Shown one piece after another: positions 1-8,492 of a stretch of 19,294 bases of DNA (positions are counted from its first letter, which is position 1; each line of letters opens with the position of its first letter). The translations under genes were made by a program, and so were the position numbers. Where the stretch lies: positions 1-19,294 of the forward strand of contig JAICVV010000003.1 of NCBI GenBank assembly GCA_025935155.1. The letters run 5' to 3'. The notes under the pieces are model-generated. The model worked only from the letters and a program-made list of their open reading frames with translations. It was not told where the DNA came from and ran no database searches. The DNA is from Alphaproteobacteria bacterium (GTDB lineage Bacteria; Pseudomonadota; Alphaproteobacteria; Micropepsales; Micropepsaceae).

Positions 1-23
1 AGTGCTGCAAGCGGTCTTCGCAT
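1..23 (-). CDS. Possible start of a downstream gene in the GMC operon (partial)
   Basis: Seven bases after the GMC flavoprotein stop there is an in-line ATG on the minus strand. The seven complete codons before the window edge read MRRPLAA, which resembles the beginning of a signal peptide. Gluconate-2-dehydrogenase-type complexes are often encoded as small subunit, flavoprotein and multihaem cytochrome c, and the cytochrome gene would be expected here. The cytochrome assignment comes from family context only; no haem motif is visible. An alternative GTG start sits at 30. The fragment is too short for certainty. Confidence 0.33.
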
Positions 24-30
24 GGCGCAC

Positions 31-1797
31 TCAGGCGTGAACCAGAGGACCGGGCGACTTCAGGTACTGTGCCCGGATCGCATTCAGCGACCAGTACGCA
101 AGCGCCGCCACCGTATTGGTGGGATTGTAGCCGGGCTGCTGCGGAAACGCGCTCGCGCCCAGGATGAACAGGTTTGGGATATCCCACGACTGCAGATAGG
201 AATTCACCACGCCCGATGCTGGATCGCTTGCCATCATCGCGCCGCCCGTGTTGTGCGTCGTCTGATAGGGAACGATGCTGTAGGTACCCGTGCGCTTTTT
301 CACGTTGATTTCGCGCGGGCGCATGGCCTGCGCGATCTCGCTTACGCGATCGGTGATGTAGTCCGACATTTTGTGTTCGTTTTCCGTATAGTCGAACGTC
401 ATCCGCAAAAGCGGACGGCCGTACACATCGCGATATGCGGGATCCAGGTCGAGATGATTGCCGCGATGGCTCATCACCGAGCCATGCGTTACCACCGACA
501 TCGATTTCAAATAGTTTTCGGCGACGGCGCGCTTCCATTTACCGCCCCATTTCGGCGTGCCCTTGGGCGTGGGATGCGTCTCGATCGGCCGCGCGCCTGT
601 CTGCACCACGCCCACATAGCCGCCTCCGATAAAGCCCAATCCCGTATGGTCGAAATTGTCGCCGTTCCATTCGTCGCAGATCATGCCGAGAGCGCCCGCG
701 CCGATAAACGGATTCAGGATCTTGTCGTCGAAGAAAAGGTCAACAGATGAGGTGATCTGATAGGCGTAGTTCTTGCCAACAAGGCCGTCGCCTGTTTGGG
801 GATCGTAAGGCACTCCGATCCCCGATAACAGCAGCAGATGCACGTTGTGCAGGATGTAAGCGCACATCACGATGAGGTCTGCGGGCTGTTCGTATTCCTC
901 CCCGGACGCGTCCACATACGTCACACTCACCGCGCGCTTGCGCGTTGAATCGAGATTGATCTTGATGGCTTCGCATTCGGTGCGCAGGGTGAAATTCGGC
1001 TTGCGCATGAGTACGGGCAGAATGGTTGTCTGCGGACTCGATTTCGAATAATTGCCGCAGCCGAACTTCTCGCAAAAACCGCAATAGGTGCACGGTCCGA
1101 GCTGTACGCCGAGCGGGTTGGTGTACGGGCGCGACATGTTGGCCGCGGGATGCGGGAACGGTTTGTATCCGAGCTCGCGCGCGGCCTGCCCAAAAAGGGT
1201 CGGGGGGTAAGTCATATCCAGCGGCGGGTTAGGGTATTCCCGCGACCGCGGACCTTCGAACGGATTTCCGCCCGGCTGAATTTGCCCATTAAGGTTGCCG
1301 GCCTTGCCGCTCGCGCCGCAGATGTATTCGAAGCGGTCGTAATGCGGCTCGAGATCCTGATAGGTGACGCCCCAATCCTGGATTGTCATGTCCTCCGGGA
1401 TCGCCGCCTTGCCATAGCGGGCCTCGTTGTGGCTGCGGGCCACGAAATCGCTTGGCAAATAGCGCCAGATTTGCCCATTCCAATGCACGCCTGCCCCGCC
1501 CACATTCATGCCAGGCAGAAACGAGCCCAGCTTGCGCATGGGTAATGCGGTCTGGTTCTCACTGTTGCGGAAGGTGAGCGTCTGATGGGCTAGGCGCTCG
1601 AACAATTCATGCCGCCAGTAATAGCGCAACTCGTCCTGATCGAAAGTTGGCGGATAGTCGGTTGGCGTATCGCGCCACACGCCGCGCTCGATCGCGATCA
1701 CATTCAGTCCGGCATCGGTGAGCTCCTGCGCTGCGATGGCGCCCGTCCAGCCAAACCCCACCACAAGCACGTCCACGGACTTAAGTTTGCGGGCCAC
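31..1797 (-). CDS. GMC-family FAD dehydrogenase, gluconate 2-dehydrogenase-like large subunit
   Basis: This 588-residue protein probably oxidises a sugar, sugar acid or other alcohol using FAD, acting in the periplasm or at the membrane with the subunit encoded just upstream. The N-terminus has a dinucleotide-binding fold with GFGWTG at residues 14-19. A second GMC-type FAD-contact stretch, NVGGAGVHWNGQIWRY, lies near 98-113. The C-terminal GMC domain ends with THNTGG (His515) and YNPTNTVAALA (Asn558), the likely catalytic His/Asn pair. Residues 236-247 contain four cysteines (C236, C239, C242, C247), resembling Fe-S-binding motifs of multi-subunit FAD dehydrogenases. There is no signal peptide; the family is usually exported by hitch-hiking on a Tat-signal small subunit. 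The start is GTG, four bases after the upstream stop, with GGAG about ten bases ahead. The substrate cannot be told from sequence. Confidence 0.88.
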   Translation of the reverse strand: MARKLKSVDVLVVGFGWTGAIAAQELTDAGLNVIAIERGVWRDTPTDYPPTFDQDELRYYWRHELFERLAHQTLTFRNSENQTALPMRKLGSFLPGMNVGGAGVHWNGQIWRYLPSDFVARSHNEARYGKAAIPEDMTIQDWGVTYQDLEPHYDRFEYICGASGKAGNLNGQIQPGGNPFEGPRSREYPNPPLDMTYPPTLFGQAARELGYKPFPHPAANMSRPYTNPLGVQLGPCTYCGFCEKFGCGNYSKSSPQTTILPVLMRKPNFTLRTECEAIKINLDSTRKRAVSVTYVDASGEEYEQPADLIVMCAYILHNVHLLLLSGIGVPYDPQTGDGLVGKNYAYQITSSVDLFFDDKILNPFIGAGALGMICDEWNGDNFDHTGLGFIGGGYVGVVQTGARPIETHPTPKGTPKWGGKWKRAVAENYLKSMSVVTHGSVMSHRGNHLDLDPAYRDVYGRPLLRMTFDYTENEHKMSDYITDRVSEIAQAMRPREINVKKRTGTYSIVPYQTTHNTGGAMMASDPASGVVNSYLQSWDIPNLFILGASAFPQQPGYNPTNTVAALAYWSLNAIRAQYLKSPGPLVHA

Positions 1798-1801
1798 CTG
1801 C

Positions 1802-2557
1802 TCAGCTCTCCGTCCAGGCTTTGCGACCCTTCAACCCGACCGGTGGAAGCGGATAGCGCTGCCCATGCTTCGGAACGAACGGACGCTGATCGTAGCGCGC
1901 GCCGGGAAAGCCGATCAGCTTCCAGCCCACCATGTCGCGATTGCCGCCATAGATAGGATCGGACCAGAAGCCTTCCATTACGTTCTGCAGGAACATGTCG
2001 AAGAACGATTTCGAATCGATCTGGCCGAGATGGAATTCGCCGCTCTCCAGTTTCGAGAGCACGGCATCCCGATCGCTGACTGAAAGGTGGGCAAACGTCT
2101 CGCCGTGGAACTGATGGGCCACACCGTCGTCAATCGCTTTGATGGATGCCCGATAAAGACCAGCCGGCGTGAGGCGGCTCTGGTACCCTTGCGTGTCGTC
2201 GCCTTTCGGCCACGGACCCTGCATGTACCAGCGCCTGCCTTGCCCGAATTCTCCGGCTAGTTGCCGGTCGATGAATTCCGGAACACCGGCTTTGAGTGCG
2301 CCGGGGCCGAGTTCGTCCTCAGGAATCATCCGGTCTGTGGCCGCTTCGACAAACGCGGCTTCGGCGCTTGTGAAGAAAATGTAACGGGCGCTTTCGGCAG
2401 AATTCGAATGAGGCGCCTGCGCGCCACCGGTCCAGGGCATCTCACCGCGGAACGTTGCAGCCGTTGCAGCAGCCGGAACCACTCCCGCTACCCCCGCGGC
2501 CAGAAGATTCCGGCGGCTCAGCCTTCCACCCAAGGTCTCATCCCACTCCGCGAGCAC
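1802..2557 (-). CDS. Gluconate 2-dehydrogenase subunit 3-family protein with Tat signal
   Basis: This 251-residue protein is the small partner of the GMC flavoprotein encoded four bases downstream. The N-terminus carries SRRNLLAAG followed by a hydrophobic alanine-rich stretch and an AxA-like site near residue 34, a clear twin-arginine signal. The mature part has the family pattern of a FTSAEAAFVEAATDRMIP helix, then GPGALKAGVPEFIDRQLAG near 84-102. In known complexes this subunit provides the Tat signal for the whole dehydrogenase and helps FAD insertion. The start is drawn at a GTG with only a very close AGG ahead; a TTG eight codons further in, with GGAG upstream, is an alternative and keeps the Tat motif. 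It is first in a minus-strand operon and divergent from the DUF1275 gene. Confidence 0.86.
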   Translation of the reverse strand: MLAEWDETLGGRLSRRNLLAAGVAGVVPAAATAATFRGEMPWTGGAQAPHSNSAESARYIFFTSAEAAFVEAATDRMIPEDELGPGALKAGVPEFIDRQLAGEFGQGRRWYMQGPWPKGDDTQGYQSRLTPAGLYRASIKAIDDGVAHQFHGETFAHLSVSDRDAVLSKLESGEFHLGQIDSKSFFDMFLQNVMEGFWSDPIYGGNRDMVGWKLIGFPGARYDQRPFVPKHGQRYPLPPVGLKGRKAWTES

Positions 2558-2651
2558 ACCTGAACAGGCAATGCTGACAATTCGCGTAACCTATCAGGGG
2601 GCAGAATCGTTCCGAACATGCGGCACTGCGCGATTACGGACAGCTTTGAGC
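2558..2651. promoter_or_regulatory. Divergent intergenic region between the GMC operon and the DUF1275 gene
   Basis: About 94 bases separate the GTG of the Tat-signal subunit (minus) from the preferred ATG of the DUF1275 gene (plus). Promoters for both directions must lie here or within the gene ends. I see no convincing -35/-10 pair and no strong palindrome. An in-frame ATG at 2571 could extend the plus-strand gene, but would leave only 13 bases between the two coding regions. Confidence 0.4.
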
Positions 2652-3344
2652 ATGACAAGCGTGCAACCGGTGCGGGCGAGCGGTCGCAACACGCGTTATA
2701 TCGCAACGGTCATTCTTGCCGCACTTGCAGGCTGGATCGACGCTGTCAGTTTTGTCCGCTGGAACGGCCTTTATGTCTCGTTCATGAGTGGAAACACGAC
2801 TTCCCTTGCGGTGTCTGTGGCGACGCATGATTGGTTAGAGGCGATGCGGCGGGCCAGCATTCTCCTGGCGTTCGTTTTCGGAGTGGCATGCGGCGTGCTG
2901 CTTGGGGTGGCCGCGCAGAAGCGTCGCGCGCAATTCGTCCCTATGGGGGAAGCTGCCGTTCTTATGATCGCTGCGGTGCTATCCCAGCTGTCGATATCCG
3001 CGGCTTTTGTTCCGCTTCTGCTCGCTGTTGCCATGGGCATGCAGAATGAGGCGCTTCGCCGGACGGGGCACTACAGCATCGCGCTGACGTATGTGACGGG
3101 AACGATCGTGCGCTTTGGCCGAGGACTGGCATCTGCTTCCTCCGGAACGGGGTCGTGGGAGCACATTTTGCCATACCTTGGAGTTTGGTTTGCATTTCTG
3201 GCCGGAGCATTGGCCGGGGGTGTTGCCGCTGGCATGAGTGGTGCGGGGGCTATCCTGCTGCCAGCGCTCCTTCTACTCATATTCGCAATATGGAACCCGA
3301 ACAAACCGATTGCGCTGCCCCGCAGGCCCGAGCGTTCTCGATGA
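2652..3344 (+). CDS. DUF1275 (YoaK-type) integral membrane protein
   Basis: This is a 230-residue, very hydrophobic protein with about six membrane segments. It shows the DUF1275 signatures: AALAGWIDAVSFV in the first helix, LYVSFMSGNTTSLAV in the loop after it, and GMQNEALRRTG followed by YVTGTIVRFGRGLA in the second half. The family is widespread and has no established function; transport has been suggested. I place the start at the ATG at 2652, because an upstream in-frame ATG at 2571 adds 27 non-hydrophobic residues that the family usually lacks and would crowd the divergent gene. The ribosome-binding site is weak for either start. The gene is followed immediately by the SDR gene, probably co-transcribed. 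Confidence 0.85.
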   Translation: MTSVQPVRASGRNTRYIATVILAALAGWIDAVSFVRWNGLYVSFMSGNTTSLAVSVATHDWLEAMRRASILLAFVFGVACGVLLGVAAQKRRAQFVPMGEAAVLMIAAVLSQLSISAAFVPLLLAVAMGMQNEALRRTGHYSIALTYVTGTIVRFGRGLASASSGTGSWEHILPYLGVWFAFLAGALAGGVAAGMSGAGAILLPALLLLIFAIWNPNKPIALPRRPERSR

Positions 3345-3384
3345 ATTTCATGGAACCCTGCCGTTCCCCTCACGTTGGCAAACT

Positions 3385-4452
3385 GTGCTGGCGACATCCG
3401 TCGAAACCAAACGTTCCCCTGCAGCCCACGCATCGCGCGAAAATGGCGCGTGGGCCGGTCGCGTGGTTGTCATCACCGGAGCTGCCGCAGGCTTGGGCCG
3501 GGCAACAGCCGTCAGATTTGCGCGCGAAGGCGCCTGCCTCGGTCTGATTTCGCGCGATGAACTCGCATTGCGTGAAACCGCCGAACAGCTCACCGATGCC
3601 GGCGCGACGGCGACATGCATTGCCGCTCTCGACGTGAGCGATCCTGAGGCGGTGTTTGCCGCAGCGGAAAAATTTGAGCGGGAACTCGGACCGATCGATC
3701 TCTGGATCAACGATGCCATGCTGACGGTGTTTTCGCCGGTGCATGAACTAAGCCCCGCGGAATTCCACCGCGTCACCGAGACCACGTATCTGGGCATGGT
3801 GCACGGCTGCATGGCGGCACTGAAGCACATGCGCCCGCGGAAACGGGGACACATTATCAACATCGGTTCGGCGCTGGCGTATCGCGGTATCCCACTCCAA
3901 TCGGCGTATTGTGGTGCCAAACACGCTATCCGCGGCTTCACTGCTTCGCTGCGGACGGAAATCGAGCACGACAAGACCGGCATTGCGACTTCGATCATCG
4001 AAATGCCGGCAATGAACACGCCGCAATTCGACTGGGGCCGCACCCACATGCCCCGCCAGCCGCGGCCGATGGGCACGGTGTATCAGCCGGAAGCGGCTGC
4101 CGAAGCGGTGTACCGTGCAGCACAGAAAAAGCCGCGCGAATACTGGGTGGGATGGCCAACCTTCCTCACCATCGTCGGCAACATGATCGCCCCTGATTAT
4201 CTCGACCGTTATCTCGCGCGGACCGCTTTCGGCGGACAGGAAACCTCTAAGCCGGTGTCGCCGGACCGCAAGGACAACCTCTGCGCGCCGCTCACGGCTC
4301 TGCATCGGATCCACGGCCGCTTCGGCAGCATCTCCAAGGCGCACGCTTTGATCCTTTCCGGTTCGCTGACGCGGTACGCGGTTGTGGGGGCAGGCGCGCT
4401 CGCGTTTTTCGCCTTGGGCGCAGCGGCGGGCGCTCTGCTCCGAAGACGTTAG
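3385..4452 (+). CDS. Short-chain dehydrogenase/reductase with C-terminal membrane tail
   Basis: This is a classical-type SDR fold, about 355 residues from the chosen GTG. The NAD(P)-binding glycine motif TGAAAGLG is at residues 31-38. The catalytic set is Ser162, Tyr175 and Lys179 (SAYCGAKHA). The usual NNAG stretch reads INDAM, a variant I recognise from one SDR subfamily that also shares GSALAYRGIPLQSAY and the FDWGR segment. After the catalytic domain, residues about 328-350 form a hydrophobic segment ending in RRR, a likely membrane anchor. The start is uncertain. The open frame goes back to a GTG at 3238 inside the DUF1275 gene, and the attractive ATG at 3341, which overlaps that gene's stop as ATGA, is in a different frame. 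The substrate is unknown. The stop overlaps the stop of the convergent FAD/Fe-S gene. Confidence 0.82.
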   Translation: MLATSVETKRSPAAHASRENGAWAGRVVVITGAAAGLGRATAVRFAREGACLGLISRDELALRETAEQLTDAGATATCIAALDVSDPEAVFAAAEKFERELGPIDLWINDAMLTVFSPVHELSPAEFHRVTETTYLGMVHGCMAALKHMRPRKRGHIINIGSALAYRGIPLQSAYCGAKHAIRGFTASLRTEIEHDKTGIATSIIEMPAMNTPQFDWGRTHMPRQPRPMGTVYQPEAAAEAVYRAAQKKPREYWVGWPTFLTIVGNMIAPDYLDRYLARTAFGGQETSKPVSPDRKDNLCAPLTALHRIHGRFGSISKAHALILSGSLTRYAVVGAGALAFFALGAAAGALLRRR

Positions 4453-7391
4453 ACCTGAACCTGCAAGAGCTGCGCGATGTGCAGCGTCTTGCGGCCGGTC
4501 AGCTGCTCGATCTGCTCGCGGCAGCTAAAACCGTCCGCGACAACCGTTGTGTTCCGTGACGCGGCGCGGATTTTCGGCAGCATGCCTTTCTCCGCAATGG
4601 CGAGAGAAACGTCGTATTTTTCCACCTCGAAGCCGAACGATCCCGCCATGCCGCAGCAACCGGTATCCAGTACGTCGCAGCTCATAGGCAGAGACTCCAG
4701 AAGTTTGCGCTCGGCATCTTCGTCAAGCACGGCGTGATGATGGCAGTGGAACTGCACGAGCGATTTCGAGGACCGCGTCGATAATCGGGGGATGAGGTCT
4801 CGCTCTGCCAGAAATTCGCTCAGGAATTTCGTTTGCTTCGACAAGGCGGCTGCGAGCGGATCGTTCGGGAACAGCGCCGGAAGCTCGTCGCGAAATGCAG
4901 ACGTACACGCGGGCTCCAGACCGATCACTGGCACACCCGCTTCGATATCTTTGCGCAGAACGTTCATGGTGCGGCGCCAAAGCGCTTTCGCCTGATCGAT
5001 CCAGCCCCAGTCGTAGAGCGGGCGGCCGCAACAGAGCACCTGCCTGGGAACATCTACGTGGAACCCAAGCCTTTCCAGAAGGCGGCTCGCTGCAGCCGCG
5101 GTATCGGTGCGGAAATAGTTGTTAAATGTGTCCGGCCAGAGGATCACGCGCTCGCCGCCAGCTCCGTTTGCGTTCTTCGCGTGCCACTCGCGAAATGTAT
5201 GCGAAGCGAACGGTGGAATGGTGCGCGCCTGCGAAATGCCACCCACGGACTTGGCGATGCTTGCGAGCCCTGGTGTGCGAAGCGCCAGATTTGCAAGGCC
5301 GGGCACGCGCGATGCGAATTCTGCCCAGCGCTGAATCTGGCCCATGCTGTAGGCAGCGCGCGGCCGCCAGCGCTTTGCGTAGTGATGCGAGCGGAACTCG
5401 CTCTTGTACGTCGCCATGTCTGTCTGCACGGGGCAGTCGTGCTTGCAGCCCTTGCAGGCGAGACAAAGATCGAGCGCCTCTTCTACATCGTCATTGGCGA
5501 AGCCGCCGCGAATGGAATCGCCGCGCAACATTTCGAACAGCAGGCGCGCGCGGCCTCTTGTCGAATGCTTTTCTTCGTTGGTTCCGAGATAGCTCGGGCA
5601 CATAACGCCGCCATCGGTGTGGCGCCTGCGGCACTCGCCCACGCCGACGCAGCGCAAGGTCGCCTCGGTGAAGCTGCTGTCCTCCGGATAGGAGAAATGA
5701 CCCTTTACCTCCCTGGGATGATAGGAGGGCCCCACGCGCAAATTTGCGGTGATTGGATAGGGATCGAGCACCTTGCCCGGATTCATGCGCTCGCGCGGAT
5801 CCCAGATGGCGCGGAACTCCCGCTGTGCCTCCATCAGGTCAGGCCCATACATTCTGACCAGCAGCGCGGCACGGGCCTCGCCGTCGCCGTGCTCACCCGA
5901 CAACGTGCCATTGTACTTCACAACCAGATCGGCCGCTTCTTCGAGGAAGCGGTGCCAGTTCGCGAGGCCTTCTTCGGTGTGCAATTTGAAATTGATCCGG
6001 CAATGCACCAGGCCATCGCCAAAATGTCCGTACACAGAGGCCTCGTAGCCGTGCTTGTGGAAGAGCGCGATCAGCTCGCGGAGATAGCTGCCTAGATTGT
6101 CCCGGTGCACGGCGCTGTCTTCCCACCCTGGCCAGGTTGGGCCTTCGCCCGGCACGTGCGCAGTTACGGCCAAAGACGCTTCCCGCACCTTCCAGACATC
6201 CTTCTGCTGTTTCTTGTCCGTCACCAGAGACACAGCATGGCCGTGCGCCTTCATCGCCTCCGCGAGCTTTTGTGCTTTGCCTGTAGCCTCTTCTACTGTT
6301 TCGCCGCCGAACTCGTTGATCAGCCAGGCGCGCCCTTCCGGCAGAAGCTTCAGCTCCTTCACCCGGAAGTGTTTGATCTTCATGTACTCGGTCAGCAGAT
6401 GATCGATCGCTTCGAGTCCGATCGGGCCGAAGGTGAGCAGCTCTGGCACGGCGTCAGCAGCGGCAAAGATGTCCTCAAACCCAACGATCAACAGAACCCG
6501 TTCCGGCGGACTGTGCACCAGATTGAGCGTGGCGCCGAGCACGATCACGCAGGTCGCTTCCGTGCCGGTGAGCGCGCGGGCCACCTGGAATCCCTTTTCC
6601 GGTTCCAGCTGATCCAGATTCTCGTAACCTGAAACCCGGCGCGGAATGTCCGGATACACCTCGCGAAAGTGGTGCCCGTGTTTTTTCCAGAACGCCGCCA
6701 TTGCGCGGTAAATTTCCGCCCGCCGGCCACCGGCAGCCACAATGCGCGCGAACTCCTCGGGCGGCGTCGGCCCGATCGTCATGCGCAGACCGTCGTAGGT
6801 CAGCACATCGAGGGAGTGCACATTATCAGCCGTGCGCCCTGCCATGATCGAGTGCACGCCACAGGAGTCGTTGCCGATCATGCCGCCCAGCGTGTTGTGA
6901 TCGTGGGTGGAGGGATCGGGACCGAAGGTGAGCTCATACTTCTCCGCAGCATCGCGCAGGTGATCCAGAATGCAGCCGGGCTCCACGGTTGCGAGCCGCT
7001 TCTCTGGATCGAGGGAGATCAGGCGGTGCATGTACTTGGAGAAATCGATGATCACTGCGCTGTTGCAGGTCTGTCCCGCCAGCGCAGTGCCCCCTCCGCG
7101 TGGGGTAACTGGAACATCGTAGCGGTTGCAGAGGCGAACCGTGGTGACGGCATCCTCGGCACATTTCGGCAGCACCACGCCATAAGGCAATTGCCGGTAA
7201 TTGGAAGCATCCGTCGCGTAAAGCACGCGGTCCGCCAGAGAGAAACGGACCTCGCCCTCAATTTCTTTTTCCAGCGCCTGCCGCAATTGCTCGATCGTAT
7301 CTTCCGCTATGGCAATGAACTCGCGCGTGATACGGCCGGTGCTGGGTGTGCGCTCGACGACGCGGTGCGGCAGTTTCGGGGCGGCGCTCAT
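4449..7391 (-). CDS. Fused FAD-linked oxidase / Fe-S dehydrogenase (YdiJ / D-2-hydroxyacid type)
   Basis: This 980-residue two-part enzyme resembles E. coli YdiJ and GlcD-GlcF fusions, which oxidise D-2-hydroxy acids (2-hydroxyglutarate, lactate, glycolate) and pass electrons to the respiratory chain. Residues about 65-210 are the FAD-binding domain (TPRGGGTALAGQ near 97-107, then THDHNTLGGMIGNDSCG). Residues about 300-545 are the FAD-oxidase C-terminal domain, with YGHFGDGLVH near 454-463 and SGEHGDGE near 498-505. An Fe-S module follows, with C581, C587, C598 and C643-x2-C646-x2-C649-x3-C653. Two cysteine-rich CCG motifs come last (C787-C788 and C912-C913). The frame stays open up to 7631, but the ATG at 7391 overlaps the upstream stop as ATGA, and the preceding 80 arginine-rich residues are a shadow of the upstream gene. 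The true substrate cannot be told. Confidence 0.88.
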   Translation of the reverse strand: MSAAPKLPHRVVERTPSTGRITREFIAIAEDTIEQLRQALEKEIEGEVRFSLADRVLYATDASNYRQLPYGVVLPKCAEDAVTTVRLCNRYDVPVTPRGGGTALAGQTCNSAVIIDFSKYMHRLISLDPEKRLATVEPGCILDHLRDAAEKYELTFGPDPSTHDHNTLGGMIGNDSCGVHSIMAGRTADNVHSLDVLTYDGLRMTIGPTPPEEFARIVAAGGRRAEIYRAMAAFWKKHGHHFREVYPDIPRRVSGYENLDQLEPEKGFQVARALTGTEATCVIVLGATLNLVHSPPERVLLIVGFEDIFAAADAVPELLTFGPIGLEAIDHLLTEYMKIKHFRVKELKLLPEGRAWLINEFGGETVEEATGKAQKLAEAMKAHGHAVSLVTDKKQQKDVWKVREASLAVTAHVPGEGPTWPGWEDSAVHRDNLGSYLRELIALFHKHGYEASVYGHFGDGLVHCRINFKLHTEEGLANWHRFLEEAADLVVKYNGTLSGEHGDGEARAALLVRMYGPDLMEAQREFRAIWDPRERMNPGKVLDPYPITANLRVGPSYHPREVKGHFSYPEDSSFTEATLRCVGVGECRRRHTDGGVMCPSYLGTNEEKHSTRGRARLLFEMLRGDSIRGGFANDDVEEALDLCLACKGCKHDCPVQTDMATYKSEFRSHHYAKRWRPRAAYSMGQIQRWAEFASRVPGLANLALRTPGLASIAKSVGGISQARTIPPFASHTFREWHAKNANGAGGERVILWPDTFNNYFRTDTAAAASRLLERLGFHVDVPRQVLCCGRPLYDWGWIDQAKALWRRTMNVLRKDIEAGVPVIGLEPACTSAFRDELPALFPNDPLAAALSKQTKFLSEFLAERDLIPRLSTRSSKSLVQFHCHHHAVLDEDAERKLLESLPMSCDVLDTGCCGMAGSFGFEVEKYDVSLAIAEKGMLPKIRAASRNTTVVADGFSCREQIEQLTGRKTLHIAQLLQVQV

Positions 7392-8485
7392 GGCTGGATG
7401 CGAAACCTTTCTGCATCGGCCTCGCGAAACACGAGACCGTGGCCGGGGCGGGAGAAATCGGGTTCGATATGCCCGTCGCGAAGGATTGGCGCGCCGTCGA
7501 ACAGCATATGCTCGATCCGCACATGGTCGTGAAACCATTCCATGTGACGCAGGCGAAGCGCGGCACAGGCGGGATGCAGATGGATGGACGGTCCACAATG
7601 GCTGGAGAAGGGGATCTCGAAGCCGTCGCACAACGCTGCTGCGCGCATAAATCCGGTCACGCCGCCGCAGCGCGTCGCGTCCGCCTGCAGCACGTCCACC
7701 GCACCGGCTTCGATCATGCGGCGAAAGTAGAACGGCTGATACCCATACTCGCCCGCCGCAATATCCATGCCGGCCGGGCCGCGGTCGCGGATCAGTCGCA
7801 GGCCTTTCAAATCGTCGCTCGACACCGGCTCCTCGAACCAGGTGACGCCCAAACCGGAAAATGTGTTGGCCAGCCCGAGGGCCTGCTTGCGCGAATAGCC
7901 GCCGTTCGCATCGACAAACAGTTGCGCGTCACCGATGGCATCGCGCGCAGCTTCGACGCGCGCCGGGTCCTTCTCCGGCTCGCGGCCCACCTTCATCTTC
8001 ACAAAGGCGCAACCCTCATCGACCCAGCCTGACAGCTGATCGGCCAGCCGCTCGTCGGTGTAGGAGGTGAACCCTCCGCTGCCATAGACCGGCACGCGCC
8101 TGCGCGCCGGTCCAAGCAATGTCGCAAGGGGCACGTCCAGCAGCTTCGCCTTTAAATCCCAGAGCGCGATATCGATCGCGGAAATGGCGCACGCCGCCAC
8201 GCCGGGCCAGCCGATGTTGCGCACGATGCGTACCATCGCCGCCCACACCTCTTCGACGGCAAACGCATCTTGGCCGCGAACCTCCGGGGCCAGCGTTTGT
8301 GCAATCAGCGAGACTGCCGCGCTATGATCGTAGGTATAGCCAAGGCCGGTTCTGCCGCCGGCCTCCACCTCAACCGTAATGAGGGTGGTGCGATCCCATT
8401 CGATCGTGCCATCCGATTCCGGCGCATCCGTCGGAATGGTGAAAGCCGCGCAATCGATGCGCGCGATGGAGACCTCTTTCACCAC
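7388..8485 (-). CDS. Enolase-superfamily enzyme, mandelate racemase subgroup (probable sugar-acid dehydratase or racemase)
   Basis: This 365-residue protein has an N-terminal capping domain and a C-terminal barrel. All residues expected of the mandelate racemase subgroup are present: Lys163-x-Lys165 (VKMKVGR), metal ligands Asp192 (VDANGG), Glu218 (FEEP) and Glu246 (AAGEYGY), Asp269, His296 (SSHCGP) and Glu316. An active Mg-dependent enzyme that removes a proton next to a carboxylate is therefore expected. Many such enzymes dehydrate aldonic or aldaric acids to 2-keto-3-deoxy acids, but the substrate cannot be read from these residues. The start is GTG (a second GTG follows directly), seven bases after the TPP-enzyme stop; the stop overlaps the next ATG by four bases. 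It is the middle gene of a three-gene operon. Confidence 0.88.
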   Translation of the reverse strand: MVKEVSIARIDCAAFTIPTDAPESDGTIEWDRTTLITVEVEAGGRTGLGYTYDHSAAVSLIAQTLAPEVRGQDAFAVEEVWAAMVRIVRNIGWPGVAACAISAIDIALWDLKAKLLDVPLATLLGPARRRVPVYGSGGFTSYTDERLADQLSGWVDEGCAFVKMKVGREPEKDPARVEAARDAIGDAQLFVDANGGYSRKQALGLANTFSGLGVTWFEEPVSSDDLKGLRLIRDRGPAGMDIAAGEYGYQPFYFRRMIEAGAVDVLQADATRCGGVTGFMRAAALCDGFEIPFSSHCGPSIHLHPACAALRLRHMEWFHDHVRIEHMLFDGAPILRDGHIEPDFSRPGHGLVFREADAERFRIQP

Positions 8486-8492
8486 CGCCGTT

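Noticed and set aside
22..750. 242-codon open frame on the plus strand opposite the GMC gene
   Set aside because: It is a histidine/arginine-rich shadow of the GMC C-terminal domain.
4833..6095. 420-codon open frame on the plus strand opposite the FAD/Fe-S gene
   Set aside because: It lacks any family pattern, is rich in histidine, alanine and arginine as expected of an antisense shadow, and the minus strand encodes a clear enzyme throughout.
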